Assembly: GCA_009829735.1 (NCBI GenBank)
Contig: CM020619.1
Location: 30,959,751 to 31,023,750 of the forward strand
Source of the DNA: Pyropia yezoensis
Taxonomy: Eukaryota; Rhodophyta; Bangiophyceae; Bangiales; Bangiaceae
Length of the DNA stretch: 64,000 nt
Direction: 5' to 3'
Under the pieces are notes generated by a model, which worked only from the letters and a program-made list of their open reading frames with translations, did not search any database and was not told where the DNA came from. Shown one piece after another: positions 9,899 through 21,263 of this stretch; positions within the stretch are counted from its first letter, which is position 1; every line of letters starts with the position of its first letter. The translations under genes and the position numbers were made by a program.

Positions 9899-10704
9899 GG
9901 TGCCCGGGGGGCGGTGGGGGGACAGGCCAGGCATCAGCCCCTGCATGTGGTGGTGGAGGGTGGCGGTGAGGCACCCGTCAGGAGGGAGGCGAGAGAGCTC
10001 GAGGCTCACCAGGCACCGCAGCAGTGGTGAGGTATGAGAGCCGAGTGCCCGGCTCGGAGGGCTACGAGCGGCTAATACAGGCGCTTCCGAGCTGGGACAC
10101 GACTGGCAGAGGTGTCGGTGGAAGGGGGATCGACGCCCGCGAGATGTGTGAAGGCCAGGAGCCCTCTCTGTGGTCATCGTCTGTGACTACTTGACCAGAA
10201 AGTACTACCTCATACGAGTTGCTGTCCGTATCAACTCCAACGAGCGAGGTGCGCTCAAGTACTGGGTCGAGGATCGTTTCCGCCGTCCATTGTCCACGCG
10301 GTCGATACGACTGTATGCTCACCCTGAATGGCCAGCTCGGTGCAAAGGACCGACACAGCAGGCACACGGCTTCTTCTTCGGCGCGTTCGGCCGGCAGGCT
10401 GCTGTGTGACTGGCAGGCGGCAGTACAGTACATACATACCATCACCACACCCCTCTCCATCACGTTCCTTCGGGGATGAGATACGGCGGCCATCGCCAGC
10501 CCACTTTCTGTTTCCTCCCTCTCTGACAACAACACCCGAGTTGTGTCTGATGCTGCCTCGCCTGCCCTCCCCGTCTCCCAAACTCTATCGCTCCCTTGCG
10601 TCCATCCTCGCCACAGCCACCCCCCCTCTCTGACCGCGCACCACCTGCTCCTCCTCCTCCTCCCTTCTCCCCCCTCCCCCCCCCCCCCCCCCCACTCTTT
10701 CACG
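9899..10704. promoter_or_regulatory. Divergent promoter region between SOQ1-like and NmrA-like genes
   Basis: An 806-bp spacer separates two genes transcribed away from each other, so it should hold both promoters. It contains a TACAGTAC motif (10422-10431), a C/T-rich stretch from about 10540, and a run of 18 C (10676-10693) ending 11 bp before the ATG at 10705. No TATA box is obvious. Confidence 0.4.
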
Positions 10705-11577
10705 ATGTCGATCGCCGTAGTGGGTTCCACCGGCGCGGTCGGGTCTGCGGCGGTTAAGGCGCTCGCAGCGCTGACCCCCCCCCCCCAAATCCTGGCCATT
10801 GCGCGGTCTGCGGAGAAGGCCAGTGCGGCGTTTGCTGACCTCCCCACGGTCACGGTAGCAGAGGGCTCTGCGACCGACTCCCGAAGCCTGCGTAAGGCCC
10901 TCTCCGGCGTGTCGGTGGCCTTCCTCAACGCGCCCCCCACAGAGGACCGGGCAGAGCTGATCATTGCGGCCGCAGCGGCGGCCAAGGCGGCGGGCGTCGC
11001 CCGGCTGGTGGTCATGTCGGTCGCCACCACCGGCTACGTGCGCACCTGCTTTGGTAAGCAGTTCCTGAAGGCCGAGGCTGGGGTGTCGTCGCTGGGCCTG
11101 CCCGTCACCTATATCCGCTGCCCGCTCTTCCTTGATAACATCCTGGGCCAGGCGGGCTCCGTTGCGTCGGATGGGGCCTTGTATGGACCGGTCAAGCCTG
11201 ATGCGCCCTGGCGGGGGGTGACCACCGCGGACGTTGGTATTGCGGTTGCTGCTGCAGCAACGGGCGACGGCCATGAGGGCAAGACCTACAAGGTCATGTC
11301 ACCCCCAACCACCTGGAACGACATCGCCGTTGCGGTGGGTTCCGCCGCCGGTAAGGATGTCTCGTACGTTCAGGTTCCGTACGAGGCGGCCACCGAGGCG
11401 ATGCTGGGGATGGGCTTCCCGGCGTGGCAGGCGGACGGCGTGAATGAGCTCAACCACCTCATTGACAGCGGGGACCCAGTTTTTGGGGGGGATGATGATG
11501 ACTTTTCCGTGCTGACGGGGCACCCACCGCGGACCATGGAAACGTTTGTGAAGGAGAATTCGGGGGTGTTTGCCTAG
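10705..11577 (+). CDS. NmrA/NAD(P)-binding Rossmann-fold protein (atypical SDR)
   Basis: The protein is 290 residues. The ATG at 10705 is chosen because the Rossmann strand and dinucleotide loop follow at once (VVGSTGAVGS, residues 5-14, a GxxGxxG pattern) and the upstream frame is a pyrimidine-rich leader. The rest follows the NmrA-like/atypical short-chain dehydrogenase plan: a variable second strand, a conserved VVMSVATTG stretch at the usual third-strand site, a TYIRCPLFLDN segment typical of substrate-domain entry, and a C-terminal region with TWNDIAVAVGSAAGK. Members of this group act as NAD(P)H-dependent reductases (for example quinone reductases) or redox sensors. The substrate cannot be told from sequence. 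No intron is needed. No targeting peptide is evident, so it is probably cytosolic. Confidence 0.75.
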   Translation: MSIAVVGSTGAVGSAAVKALAALTPPPQILAIARSAEKASAAFADLPTVTVAEGSATDSRSLRKALSGVSVAFLNAPPTEDRAELIIAAAAAAKAAGVARLVVMSVATTGYVRTCFGKQFLKAEAGVSSLGLPVTYIRCPLFLDNILGQAGSVASDGALYGPVKPDAPWRGVTTADVGIAVAAAATGDGHEGKTYKVMSPPTTWNDIAVAVGSAAGKDVSYVQVPYEAATEAMLGMGFPAWQADGVNELNHLIDSGDPVFGGDDDDFSVLTGHPPRTMETFVKENSGVFA

Positions 11578-12072
11578 GCATCTTTCTGTGGGGGGGGCGG
11601 GTGAGAGGAAAACTGGGAGAGTCGGGGGGTTGGTGTATGGGAGAGAGAGGATAGTGTGTGGAGCATTCGGCTTGCGCTGAGGCGAACGTGGTTTCTGAAC
11701 GGAGAATGGGCGACGTGCAAGCGTAATTGTAGCAGAGGGATCGTGCACATGTACACATGTGGCAGTGGGGTCGCGCGCGAGGGGTGTGTGCCTGTCCATG
11801 CTCGTCCCGTGCCAGGCGATGTTTTCGCGTCGTCCCGCGCCACGTATTTCTTCTTTTGTCGTTGTTCGTCCGTGACAAGGGAGCGGGCTATTGCCCTGCA
11901 CTCACCGGGGACTTTCGTTACGGCCCCTCTATGGATCAGTGTTCGGCTCGGTCACACTCATTGCGCTACAGCTGTTCACCCGACCGTGTCAGGTCGTAAC
12001 GCCGCTGATCACGTCCCACCCCTTCTCCAGAGGCCGTCACCTGCCCGCCTCCCCCCCCCCCACGCTACGCCC
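11578..12072. other. Convergent 3' spacer
   Basis: About 500 bp between the stops of two converging genes. It should contain both 3' ends. No gene, structured RNA or repeat was recognised. Confidence 0.5.
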
Positions 12073-13281
12073 TCACCTCTGCTCTTGGTTGCTCCCCCCC
12101 ATCGTCCCCCTCTCCCGCTCTTCACACCGCCTCTCAAGCGCCACAAGCTCCTCCACCGTGTTGGCCCCCTCCACTCGCCACACCTGGTCTTGTGGCAGGG
12201 CCGCCGCGCGCACCGTGCGCCCGGCGTCGGCCATGGCCACCACAAAGTCCGTGACGTAGTACTCGGATCGGCCGCCGCCCGTTGGGTGGGCGGCCAGCCC
12301 GCCCAGTGCGAACCGCAGGGCCGTCGCGTCCGCCACCACCACCCCAGAGTTGAACTCATCGAGCGAGCCCAAGGCGTCCGCGCTGTACGGGACGCCCGCG
12401 TACGTGCGGGCGGGCGCAGTGGCGTCGCCGCCAGATGCCTCGGTGGCGGCTGCGAGTGCCGCGATCGTCTTTTTTTCCACAATATCCACAATAACCGCGC
12501 CGGCGGGGTCTGCCGCCTCGCAGGCACCTGCCGCGGCCGCCCCAGCGCCGGCGTGGCCGTCCAGCGGCACCGCCCGCACGATGCGGCCGTAGCTGCCGCC
12601 GCCACTCGCCGACGCCGCGCGCGAGCCCGTCAGCACCGTCGCGCCGTGGCGCGGGTCGGCCGCCACGAACCGCCGGTGGGTGTCGAGGAGGCCCGCCAGG
12701 AGCGCGCCGTCCACCCCCGGCGTGTCGGCACACAGCACAAGGACGGCACCCGTCCACGACGGCGGCACCGCCGCGGCGAGTGCCACACCCACCGCGTGGC
12801 CTGTGCCCAGGCGGGGCTCCTGGAGGATAAACGCCGCCACGGGCGGGGGGGCGCCGTCTTTGGCGGCAGCGGCAGCAGTCGGCGCCCACGGCGCCTCCCC
12901 CCGCACTCCAAGGGTGGCCACCACCTGCTCCGCAGCGTGGCCGACGACCGCAACCGCCACCGCCCCCGCGTCGGTGGCGGCGGCCATGACAATCGAGGCG
13001 AGCGGGCGCCCCCGAAACGGGACGAGCACCTTGGGCGTGGGCGCCACAAAGCGGCTGCCCTGCCCCCCCGCCATCACCACGGCCAGCACCCCACCGGGCA
13101 CCGCCGTCGCCGACGGAGAGGCAGCGACCGCGGCGACGACCGCCGCCTGGACCTCGGTCCGCGTTGGGGGTTGGCACGGGGGGGTGGCGGGGGGAAACAG
13201 CAGGGGCGCGGGAGGGGCGGCTGCCAGGTAGGCACCGAGGCACGGAAGGCCCAGCGGTGACGGCGGCCGCGCGTCAGCCAT
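12073..13281 (-). CDS. GlmU-type sugar-1-phosphate nucleotidyltransferase
   Basis: The protein is 402 residues from the ATG at 13281 to TGA at 12073-12075. After a Pro/Ala-rich N-terminus, the nucleotide-binding signature VVMAGGQGSRF appears at residues 68-78, with the metal/phosphate-site PK at about 83-84. Other GlmU-like landmarks follow in order: QEPRLGTGHAV, VLVLCADTPGV, SYGRIVRAV, DIVEKKTIA, EFNSGVVV and SEYYVTDFVVAMADAG. These match the uridylyltransferase half of GlmU, which makes UDP-N-acetylglucosamine from UTP and GlcNAc-1-phosphate. The left-handed beta-helix acetyltransferase half is missing, so it should act only as a nucleotidyltransferase. Substrate assignment (UTP with GlcNAc-1-P versus another sugar phosphate) is inference. 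Confidence 0.75.
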   Translation of the reverse strand: MADARPPSPLGLPCLGAYLAAAPPAPLLFPPATPPCQPPTRTEVQAAVVAAVAASPSATAVPGGVLAVVMAGGQGSRFVAPTPKVLVPFRGRPLASIVMAAATDAGAVAVAVVGHAAEQVVATLGVRGEAPWAPTAAAAAKDGAPPPVAAFILQEPRLGTGHAVGVALAAAVPPSWTGAVLVLCADTPGVDGALLAGLLDTHRRFVAADPRHGATVLTGSRAASASGGGSYGRIVRAVPLDGHAGAGAAAAGACEAADPAGAVIVDIVEKKTIAALAAATEASGGDATAPARTYAGVPYSADALGSLDEFNSGVVVADATALRFALGGLAAHPTGGGRSEYYVTDFVVAMADAGRTVRAAALPQDQVWRVEGANTVEELVALERRCEERERGTMGGSNQEQR

Positions 13282-15082
13282 CTTTGGATCTGAAGGTAAT
13301 GGAAGCGAGGAAGGGGAAGAGGGGGCAGGAGGGAGCGGGAGGGAGGGAGTGGTGTGCAGAGATCAGGACAAGAGGCCGCACTTGCAGACTGGCGGAGACA
13401 CTGCCAAGGTCAACCCGCAGACCCCTCATATACCGCCGCGGGCCGCACTGTCAGGAGCACACCGCAATCCGCAGGAGGAGCGTTGGTAGGGGAAGAACGA
13501 GGGGGCAGCGCAGCGGTAGTGGTCAGCGGCGGAGCCCCGCCGCCCCGAAGTGGCAGCGTGCGCCGCGGCACCCCGACCACCCCCACCGTAATGACAGGGT
13601 GATGGAGTCGCCAAGACAGGGACCGCGGCGGCACCGCGGCGGCACCACTGCCGCCGCGGCGGCGACGAAAGGGGGTCTGTCGACGAGGTGTCCGCCGTGA
13701 TGTCTCGGTGGCCCGCCACCCTGTCATCGAACGCGGGCATCACGCCATGATGGCAAAGGGTTGCCCAGCGCAGTGGGTCCAAGACCGTGTTCCTTAGAAA
13801 CCTGCAATCGGCTGCGCGCATCCGTTTTTTAGTGTAATCAGCTGTTCCTGTGTGCAGAAAGCGCGTTTGAATTGTTCGTCTCGACGCTGTTTTGGCTGTA
13901 GCCGACATCAGACGTGGTAGCGTGAACGTTGCCCATGTCGTTCCAAACATCGGAGTGTGCGGGTCCGCCACTTTTCATGCGCACTCATTCAGAGACCGAC
14001 ACTCTTGTAACATCAGAACTGCCCAGACGGGGTCTGGCAAACTGCGAATTCCAGCAAGGCATGCCCCGCGATGCATTTTTGTGTGTTCCGACGCTCGATC
14101 TAACAGCGTTCTAGGCATGACCTGCACAACGCTCCACTCGACAGCAAGACCTCTGCGACGATCGTTGCGGATCGTTGCGCGACCTTGCCGCATTCCCAGC
14201 ACGTTCCTCGTCTTCCCATGTTCATGCTCACATGTCCGTTGGCCGTGTGCGCACCCGACCTCCCCTGCTTGTCTCAACTCACCCTCTTCGTGTACCGCCA
14301 GCAGCATGCATAGTTGCGTTGGTGGCGGGGGCGGCTATAGCAGGCACGGCGGCGGAGGCGGAGGTGGCGGCAGGCACGACGGGCGGCGTGGCGTCGACAG
14401 CAGTGGTGGCGGCTGCAGCAGGCAGGGCTCGCTGGCGGAGGCGGCAGCAGCAGGCATGGCTTCTCTGGTGGCGGCGGGCGCAGCAGGCATGGCGGCAGTA
14501 GCAGCGGGCTTGTCTACGGTAGCAGCAGGCACGGCGGCGGCCGCAGGCCCGGCTGGCGGCGTAATCTCGGCAGCAGTGGCGCCCCGGCGGGAAGAAGCGT
14601 GGGGGGTTGGACAAGCATGGGGGAATACAAGAGGGGGGTGGGGGTTGTGGAGTGGCTGCGCAGCAAGTGGCTAGTGTGGTCGTACTGCGCGGGCCGAGTG
14701 ATGCACCCGCAAAAGAACTTATGACAACTGCCTCGAGAAGAGCCCTTACTGTTTACTCCACTCTTCGAGCCCGCGACATAAAACAAGACTCGCAGCCTGC
14801 ACGCACGGGAGCAACCCGAGCTCTGGCGCCTCCACACAGGCCAGCTACACACGCACACGGCCGACCCTCGACACAAGAGAGCCCCCATTCCCGGAGCACC
14901 CATAAACACAAAAGACACTCTCACAACGGACAGAGGACGCCAAAAAAGCTCCATCTCCGCCGCGTCCTCACACGGCACAAACTCTCATGACAAAAAGCCC
15001 ACAAGACGAAACCCTCGTGCACGAGGCAGCCGCCCCAGATTCAAAACCCCCTCCACAACCACCATAGCACGGCATAATAACA
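13282..15082. other. Spacer with degenerate GCAGGCA-type repeats
   Basis: No convincing gene. Open frames on both strands lack family motifs. At about 14330-14570 the plus strand carries many imperfect copies of a short unit resembling GCAGCAGGCATGGCGG, giving Gly/Ala-rich translations. The final 300 bp (14780-15080) are AC-rich and probably include the 3' end of the minus-strand gene that follows. Confidence 0.35.
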
Positions 15083-17611
15083 TCAGTTCAGGTCAGCTGC
15101 GTCGCCTTCTGTCGGTCCCTTGCCCGGGTACGCAGCAACGATCCAGTTATCAGACCGATACGACCCACATAGCCGGCGGAGTGACTGGCTCTCCAGCTCC
15201 AGGTTGCATGTGAACGTACATAACATCACGAACCGGGTGGGGGCAGACTCCTGCAACGTCGACCACTCCACTGTCTCGCCGTCCTCCGGCCCACCTTGCA
15301 CATAGCCGGAGTCAAGGGCCAGCTGGAACAGGTTGTGCATGTCAGGGGACACGGGGGTGAACTCCATCGGAGCGATAGGAGTCAGCACCGGGCTCCGCTG
15401 TTCAGCCGAGGCATCCGAGTCACCTGCGGCACCCGCCGCACCTCCGGCACCCGCTGCACCTCCGGCACCAGCATCACCAGCCGTACCTGCCGCTCGCGCG
15501 GTACCCGCGGCACCTCCGGCACCAGCATCACCAGCCGTACCCGCCGCTCGCGCGGTACCCGCGGCACGTCGGGCACCAGCATCACCAGCCGTACCCGCCG
15601 CTCGCGCGGTACCCGCGGCACGTTGGACACCTGGAGCCCCTGCCGCACCCGCCGAACCTGCCGCACCTGGAGCATCTGCCGCACTCACGGCACCTGCCGC
15701 ACCCGTGGCAACTGCCGTACCAGCCGCACCTGCGGCAACCGCCGCACCCGCGGCACCTGCGGCACGCGCCGCACCTGCGAGACCCGCCGCACTGGCGGCA
15801 CCGGCGGCATCAGCGGTACGAGCCACACCTACAGCTCCCCCCACACGCCGTGAAGGACCAGCTGCTTCTTGTGCAGCTCCGGCCGGCGGTGCAGCAGCAC
15901 GGTCCGTCGCCCCAGCCACGTACCGTGACAATGATCCAGGCTCGACAACCGTAGCAGCAGCCTCCCAAGAAGCCGCAGCGTTGATCGCCGCTGGTAGAGC
16001 AGCAACTCCGTCCGCCGATGGTGCAGCATCCGCAGCGTCCACCGGTGGAGCGACCCCAACCGATACAGGTTGAACCGCGTCCCGTAACCCCCCTCCCGGT
16101 GCGTCGCCCACATTAGCAGCTGCCGGAGCTGGTGCCACACCGGGGGTCCCATTCGATCCAGCTTCCGGACTGGGGCCGGGCAGCAACGTTGCATCTCTGT
16201 TTACGCCCGTCGACGCCCTCTCCTCAAATTCCTCGAGGCGTCCCTCTGCTCGCGCCGCTATCCAATCTTTCGAGGCGAAGATGATCTCGTATCTGCCGCC
16301 CACGTCAAAGGACAACACCTTGCGACAGGAAGTCTGCCACTTGCCTTCGCCTCGCCATGCGGGGTTCAGCATGAAGGGAAACTGAGCAAAGATCAGGACA
16401 CCCCCATGAGGCCATGCCGAGTATGGCTTGACCTGTCCCAGCTTGAACGGCGGTCGCACCACGGTTGCTCGACTCTCCCCCTCCATCAGCGCCGTGGCCG
16501 CCATCACCAAGTGTTTCTCGAACTTGCGGGTCGTCCTCTTGTGCTGGACTGAGCGAGCTGACAGACCCACGGGCACGGGCACTACAGGGTCCGCCGCCGC
16601 TGCGCGCTTTGACCCACGTGGCGCCCGCGGCAATGGGCTTGCGGGCGGGCGTCGACCATGAGCCGGCGCCCTGCGTGCGGTAGTTCCCACGCGACCACGG
16701 CCATCGGCGTCCTCGGCCGGTCCGCCTTCCCCCCCCCCCCCCCCCACAAACTTGGGGCCTAGCACGCGAAGCACGAGGTTGAAGGTCGCGTCGGGCCGGT
16801 GAACTGCATCCCACGTCCACTCCAGCCGGATCACCTGCGTTTGCCCGGCTTCAGCTCCACCGATGAGGCCGTTCACGGAGCGGCATCCCTCTGGCATCGT
16901 TGCCGGTGGCTTAACCGCATGGGATATGTAGGACATGTCCTGCATGCTCAGCCCCTCTGGGCACTCCGCGTCCGTACTAGGAGATCCCATTAGTAAGTAG
17001 TCTCGCAACTGCACGTTCCGCGCCAGCAGAGTATGATGGCGCTTCGTCGGGTTGATGCTCTGCTTCACCAGCTCGCCGTTGAGGCTGGCTGGCTGGTTCA
17101 AAATGTGTTTTTTTGCCTGTGGCGAGGCAAGCAGACAATCAGGGAGTTAAAATCCAGCAGACAACCAGGTGGCAGCGAGCCTACGGGACATCGCGAAGAA
17201 GGACCGCGTGAGAACCACGCGAGTGGTGTCATCGCTCTCCCAACTCAAGCCGCCCACACCCCACTGAGCAAGCACAGACAAGGAGACTCACTGAAGCGTA
17301 AACGCGCGCAATAAACGTACCTGTACTCGCATTGCGATGTCCATGTCCTCTTCATTGACGCAGAAGGCCTCCGCCAGGTGCCGTGCAGCTTGCGCCACCT
17401 TCCCCGACCCGAAAGATGTGTTGATAAAGGTCGCCAGCGCATTCGTGTCAGACTCCGTATGCGGAAACGCTAAGTTGCGCTGGCTCAGGACTATCCTGAA
17501 CAGGACGAGCAGGGGTAGGTTATGTCCATTGCCACTGTCAATATCAGTCACAGTTGCCACCGGACGGCACAGCAGGGAAAACGTGTCCGCCGTCCGTCCA
17601 CGCAAAGTCAT
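15083..17611 (-). CDS. Two-exon unknown protein with Gly/Ala repeat region
   Basis: Two minus-strand exons are inferred. Exon 1 ends at 17321 at CAG followed by a consensus GTACGT donor. The intron spans 17117-17320 (204 bp) and ends in CACAG, and exon 2 runs 17116-15083. The phase 0 junction keeps the frame and gives about 774 residues from the ATG at 17611. That start is tentative: the frame is open to about 17850 but without another ATG. Exon 2 has an ordered first part (to about 16260), a low-complexity Ala/Gly region of nearly 150 residues in which Gly tends to recur every third position, and an ordered C-terminus. Three perfectly phased 18-residue repeats (54 bp) lie at 15458-15619. I recognise no family. 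Its base composition is less extreme than that of the flanking housekeeping genes. Confidence 0.55.
15458..15619 (-). repeat. 54-bp coding minisatellite, 3 copies
   Basis: Three head-to-tail 54-bp units (15458-15511, 15512-15565, 15566-15619) differ at only a few bases. Each encodes 18 residues of the pattern AAGTARAAGTAGDAGAGG. The unit is a multiple of 3, so copy-number change would keep the frame. Confidence 0.9.
17117..17320 (-). other. Predicted intron, donor GTACGTTTATTGC
   Basis: GT-AG intron of 204 bp, phase 0, linking the two exons of the preceding unknown gene. Its first 13 bases are the same as those of the intron at 29548-29724. Confidence 0.65.
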
Positions 17612-17851
17612 TGTGCCAGAAAGGACGATCCTTGACGCGGACAGGCAGCCGGGGGCCGAAGCGCGTGCGGGTGTGCGGTGCAGACGAAGGGGAAGCAGGC
17701 AATGCGGGCCCTCCTTGCAGCTGCGTACCTGTGCCCTGGCGGCGAGAACGCAAAAACTCCTGCGTGCCACCTTAAAAACCTCATCATCGCCAGCCAGCCT
17801 CCTGCGTAGATGACGTACGCCGAAGAACCAGGCAGCACGCGACGCAGGCAA

Positions 17852-18790
17852 AGCACGTCCGAGCTAACGGCAACGGGGAACGCTCAAGCAACCCAGTTGG
17901 GCGTGATGTGGAGGGTGGCGCAGCGGCCGCGGGGGTCGTGTCCCCCGGCGAGCGCCAACGCTGGCGTTGGCAAAAGTATGCCTGCGTGCACATCGTTGCG
18001 ACTAGCAAGTGTGTGCAGCGAATTGCAATTCAAGTGCTCCGGCGTGCACTCTTGTGCAGCGGCGTTGACTGTCAGCGTGACAAGGTTTGTGACGATCAGT
18101 GTTGGAATTCGCACCGACGTGCACCCACACGCAGTGTGGCACACATAAAGATCAGGGAGGGCAGCTGTGCCATACGTTCGTTACGTCATCGCCCGATCTG
18201 GCCTTCTCTGGTCCCGGTGACGTTGGACACAACGGCACGCACTCGCCCATTCGAGTCACTTACGTTGACAGTTGTGCTTGACTGATCCCTGGTTACGACT
18301 TGCAGTGACTGCTTCGGGGCCCACCGGGAGCTCTAATGGTGTCTTTGCTGGCTTAGAGGACACTTCTTGAATCATTTGGATCATCCCAACACAATCTGAT
18401 TCGGTTTCCCACTCTGCTGCAAGCTTTTCAACGCGATTAGGGATGCACATGAATTATGCTTGGGACAAACAGGCGACGACTGTCAGCAGACCTAATGGGG
18501 AAGCCACCCGCGGCACACTCCCATCCCGACGTCGACGGCGCGAGCTGCGTCGCTGTCGTCGTCATCATCACGCTCGTCTCCAGCGGATCTGCCGTCGCCA
18601 TGTTGGGGATCATGCCCGGCCACGCCGACGTCGCGGTTACCACGGTGTTTGTCACCCGGATCCGCCACCACATTGACACTGCTATGACCACCACCACCGC
18701 CGTGCCCCGCCCCCTAGCCGTTGCAGCCACCGGTGCGGAGCTGTTCCTTTTGAAGTGCATATCGGGAGGTAGTCGGGGATCGCTGCTTTG
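17852..18790. other. Spacer without a recognised gene
   Basis: Upstream of the minus-strand gene and ahead of the plus-strand frames that follow. It is locally AT-richer near 18250-18470. Short open frames only; nothing recognised. Confidence 0.35.
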
Positions 18791-18949
18791 CCTGGGATCC
18801 AAGCATCGCTGGGTGGGCAGCGATCTACCGTCTGCCTCTTTGTTGTGTATCTTCTTGTGGATCGCAATTCCCCGTGGCTGCGCACGGCCCCCCCTTTCCC
18901 TCCCCCCCCCCCCTCCATCCTTTTTTTCGGCCTACTCCGAGGGCCAGCA

Positions 18950-20740
18950 CGGGCTTCCGGTGGTTGCCAGAGGCGGCGACAAGGCGCCCACATTGGCGCC
19001 GATCGGCGGGGACGAGCGGGCCTTGGAGACCGACGGGGTGACGGCGGCTGGCAGACGGCCGGCCTCGACGGCCGCATCGGCAGCGGCGGGGAGGGGCGCT
19101 ACGGGCATTGCCGCGGCGGCGGGGTGGTGGCGCTGGGCGACGTGGTGCAAGACCCCCCCACCTGCCGTTCCACGCCAACGGCGGCCTCCGTTGCCGCCGC
19201 CCCCGCCGCGGACCTGGCGGACAAGGAACGCGCCTCGGCTGGTGCATCGGCTCTACTGACGGCGGCGGCGGCAAGGGGCGACGCGGTGGGGGCATTGACG
19301 GGCGGTGGGTTAACGGCTCGCGGCAGACCGGCGGCGGCGGAAGAGGGAGGTGCGAGCGGCAGCGGGGTGGTGGGGGAGCGCGCAGAAGCCCTCTGCCGCC
19401 CCTCTCCTGCCACGACCAGGCGCTTGGGTTCACCATCCACACCATCAGCGCTGGCTGCCGACGCCGCAGTCGCGGCTGCAGCGGCGCTTTCCGGGAGGGG
19501 CGCGCCCGCTGAGCACGCGCCCGCCGCCAGCTGGTGGCCTTTCCGGCCGTGGTCGGCGTTTGGTGAGAAGAATCTGCAAGCAGCGGGCCGCCCGTCCACC
19601 CCCGCCGCCGCCGCCGCCACCGCCGCCACGGCCGCGGCCGCCACAGACACCGCCGCAGCTGACAATGCCGCCGCCGAAGCGGCCACCGTTGACGTGGCAA
19701 CGACTACAGCGGCGACGGCAACCGGCGCAGCCTCAACTGCGGTCGTCGCCAAAGTCGAGCCGTCAAAAGTGTGTGGCATTGGTCTGTCGGCCGAGCAGCA
19801 GCCTCGGCCTCCGCGGTCACGGGCAGACCCGGTGGCGCTTCTGGTCACGTACCACGCCCTGCGGCCGGCAGGTGGGAGGCAGCGCGACCGGCTGGAGGAG
19901 AACCGCCGCATCTACCTGCGACGGCTGACGCGCAAGGTGGCGGTCACTTTCGTGGCCGACGAGGCGGGGGTGGTGGTGGCAGGCTCGCCGCCGGGGTTGT
20001 CAGTGGTGAATCATTTTAAGGGGGAAGCGGGGGCCGCTGCCGCCGACACCGCCGCCATCAACGCCGCTTCCGCTCTCAGGCAAGGCGGAGGGCTCAACGG
20101 GGTCGCGCCATCACTCGTCGTGGACGACGACGTTGAGGCAATCCAATTGAAAGCTGTCGCATGTCACCGTGCGTTGGTGGGCACGTCGCGGGGCAGCGGC
20201 GCAGCTTCCCCCCCCCGGCTGCCACGCTCGCCAACGGCGTTGAAGACGATGGCAGCGTCGGGAACGGGTGCGGTTCTAGGGAACAGGGCGGCAGCGGCGA
20301 CGCGCTCTCTACACTGTCGCCCCACACATTGCCCCAGCAATTGCTGCCGCCGGCGGGCAGAGGGGCGGCGGCGGGGGCAGCTGAGGCGACGGCGGCGCAG
20401 GGGGCGGCGCTACGAGCACCCGCCCCACCCCCCTCCCAGGCCGCGGCTCGGCGGGCGCCATCCTCCCCTCGGCCATCTCCTTCTAGCCACTGACGCGGGA
20501 CCCCTTAGACGCGCTTGGGTCGGCGCTGGTGGCGTACGTGTGGGAGGGGCAGCTCGCCGTCGCTGCGGCGGTGATAACTGCCACAGCGCGCGCTGTGGCC
20601 GCCGAGGCAGTTGGCGGCCGCGCGGTGGTGCTAGAACCAGACAATGCCGCGCTGGGGCTCGCGCTGCTTGGAGTGTGGGGGGTCTGCGGGACGACGGGGG
20701 GGGGGTGGATGGGTGCGGGGGGCGGGTGTCGTGCCCCTGG
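18950..20740 (+). CDS. Possible multi-exon protein of unknown function
   Basis: A plus-strand frame stays open across about 18950-20300 and has coding-like stretches. One is at about 19530-19580 (WWPFRPWSAFGEKN). Another at about 19770-20160 includes RADPVALLVTYHALRPAGG and RIYLRRLTRKVAVTFVADEAG, interspersed with Ala/Thr runs. Further on, an acceptor-like CTTCTAG at about 20480-20486 is followed in a different frame by a hydrophobic, helical segment (PLTRDPLDALGSALVAYVWEG and onwards to about 20690), which could be a 3' exon. No ATG or donor site is decisive and I recognise no domain. The exact exon structure is not supported; treat the limits as approximate. Confidence 0.3.
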
Positions 20741-20909
20741 GTGTGTGGGTGCTGACGCAGGCGTGCTTTTGCGGCATCCGCGATGCGGCTGCGCGGGAAA
20801 TGGCGGGCTGACCGCTAGGGGGGGCGCGGCCGCAGCGGCGGCGCACCGACCCCACCTGTCGTCCACGCAAGCCATAGGTAGGTACCGCTGGGCCGTACAT
20901 CGTTGGTAG

Positions 20910-21263
20910 TTAGCGTGGGTCTGGACTTCTCTCCGGCACCCGACCGTCGTTCGAGTTCACCTAAAGCCTGTGCGTCAGTCTGAACGGCCTATTGCAGACG
21001 CAATGATGGGCGAGGGGTGACGGAGCTGAGAGCGTAGTTGCGAAGCCCCAGCTGCGCTGACGATGAGAATGATTATTGCGGCGATTCACATTAGCAAGGA
21101 CAACGTCGGTAGCGATAGCGCCAATAGTCGGAGACGTGATGATGACACCTGAAAAATGCGCTTCTCTTGTAACTCACTTCCTGCTCTGTCCCCGATGGTT
21201 CGGGTATCGGGTTCGATGCAACAAGCCAGTAGCCAAACAAAAGAAGCACGCAAAGTCACCCTA
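20910..21263. other. Spacer without a recognised gene
   Basis: About 350 bp downstream of the preceding frames and of the stop of the minus-strand BRCT gene. No motif was recognised. Confidence 0.4.

Noticed and set aside
13426..13971. Minus-strand frame upstream of the GlmU-type gene
   Set aside because: No family motif and unlike its neighbours in codon pattern.
16428..16993. Short plus-strand frames over the unknown two-exon gene
   Set aside because: They lack motifs and conflict with the spliced minus-strand gene.
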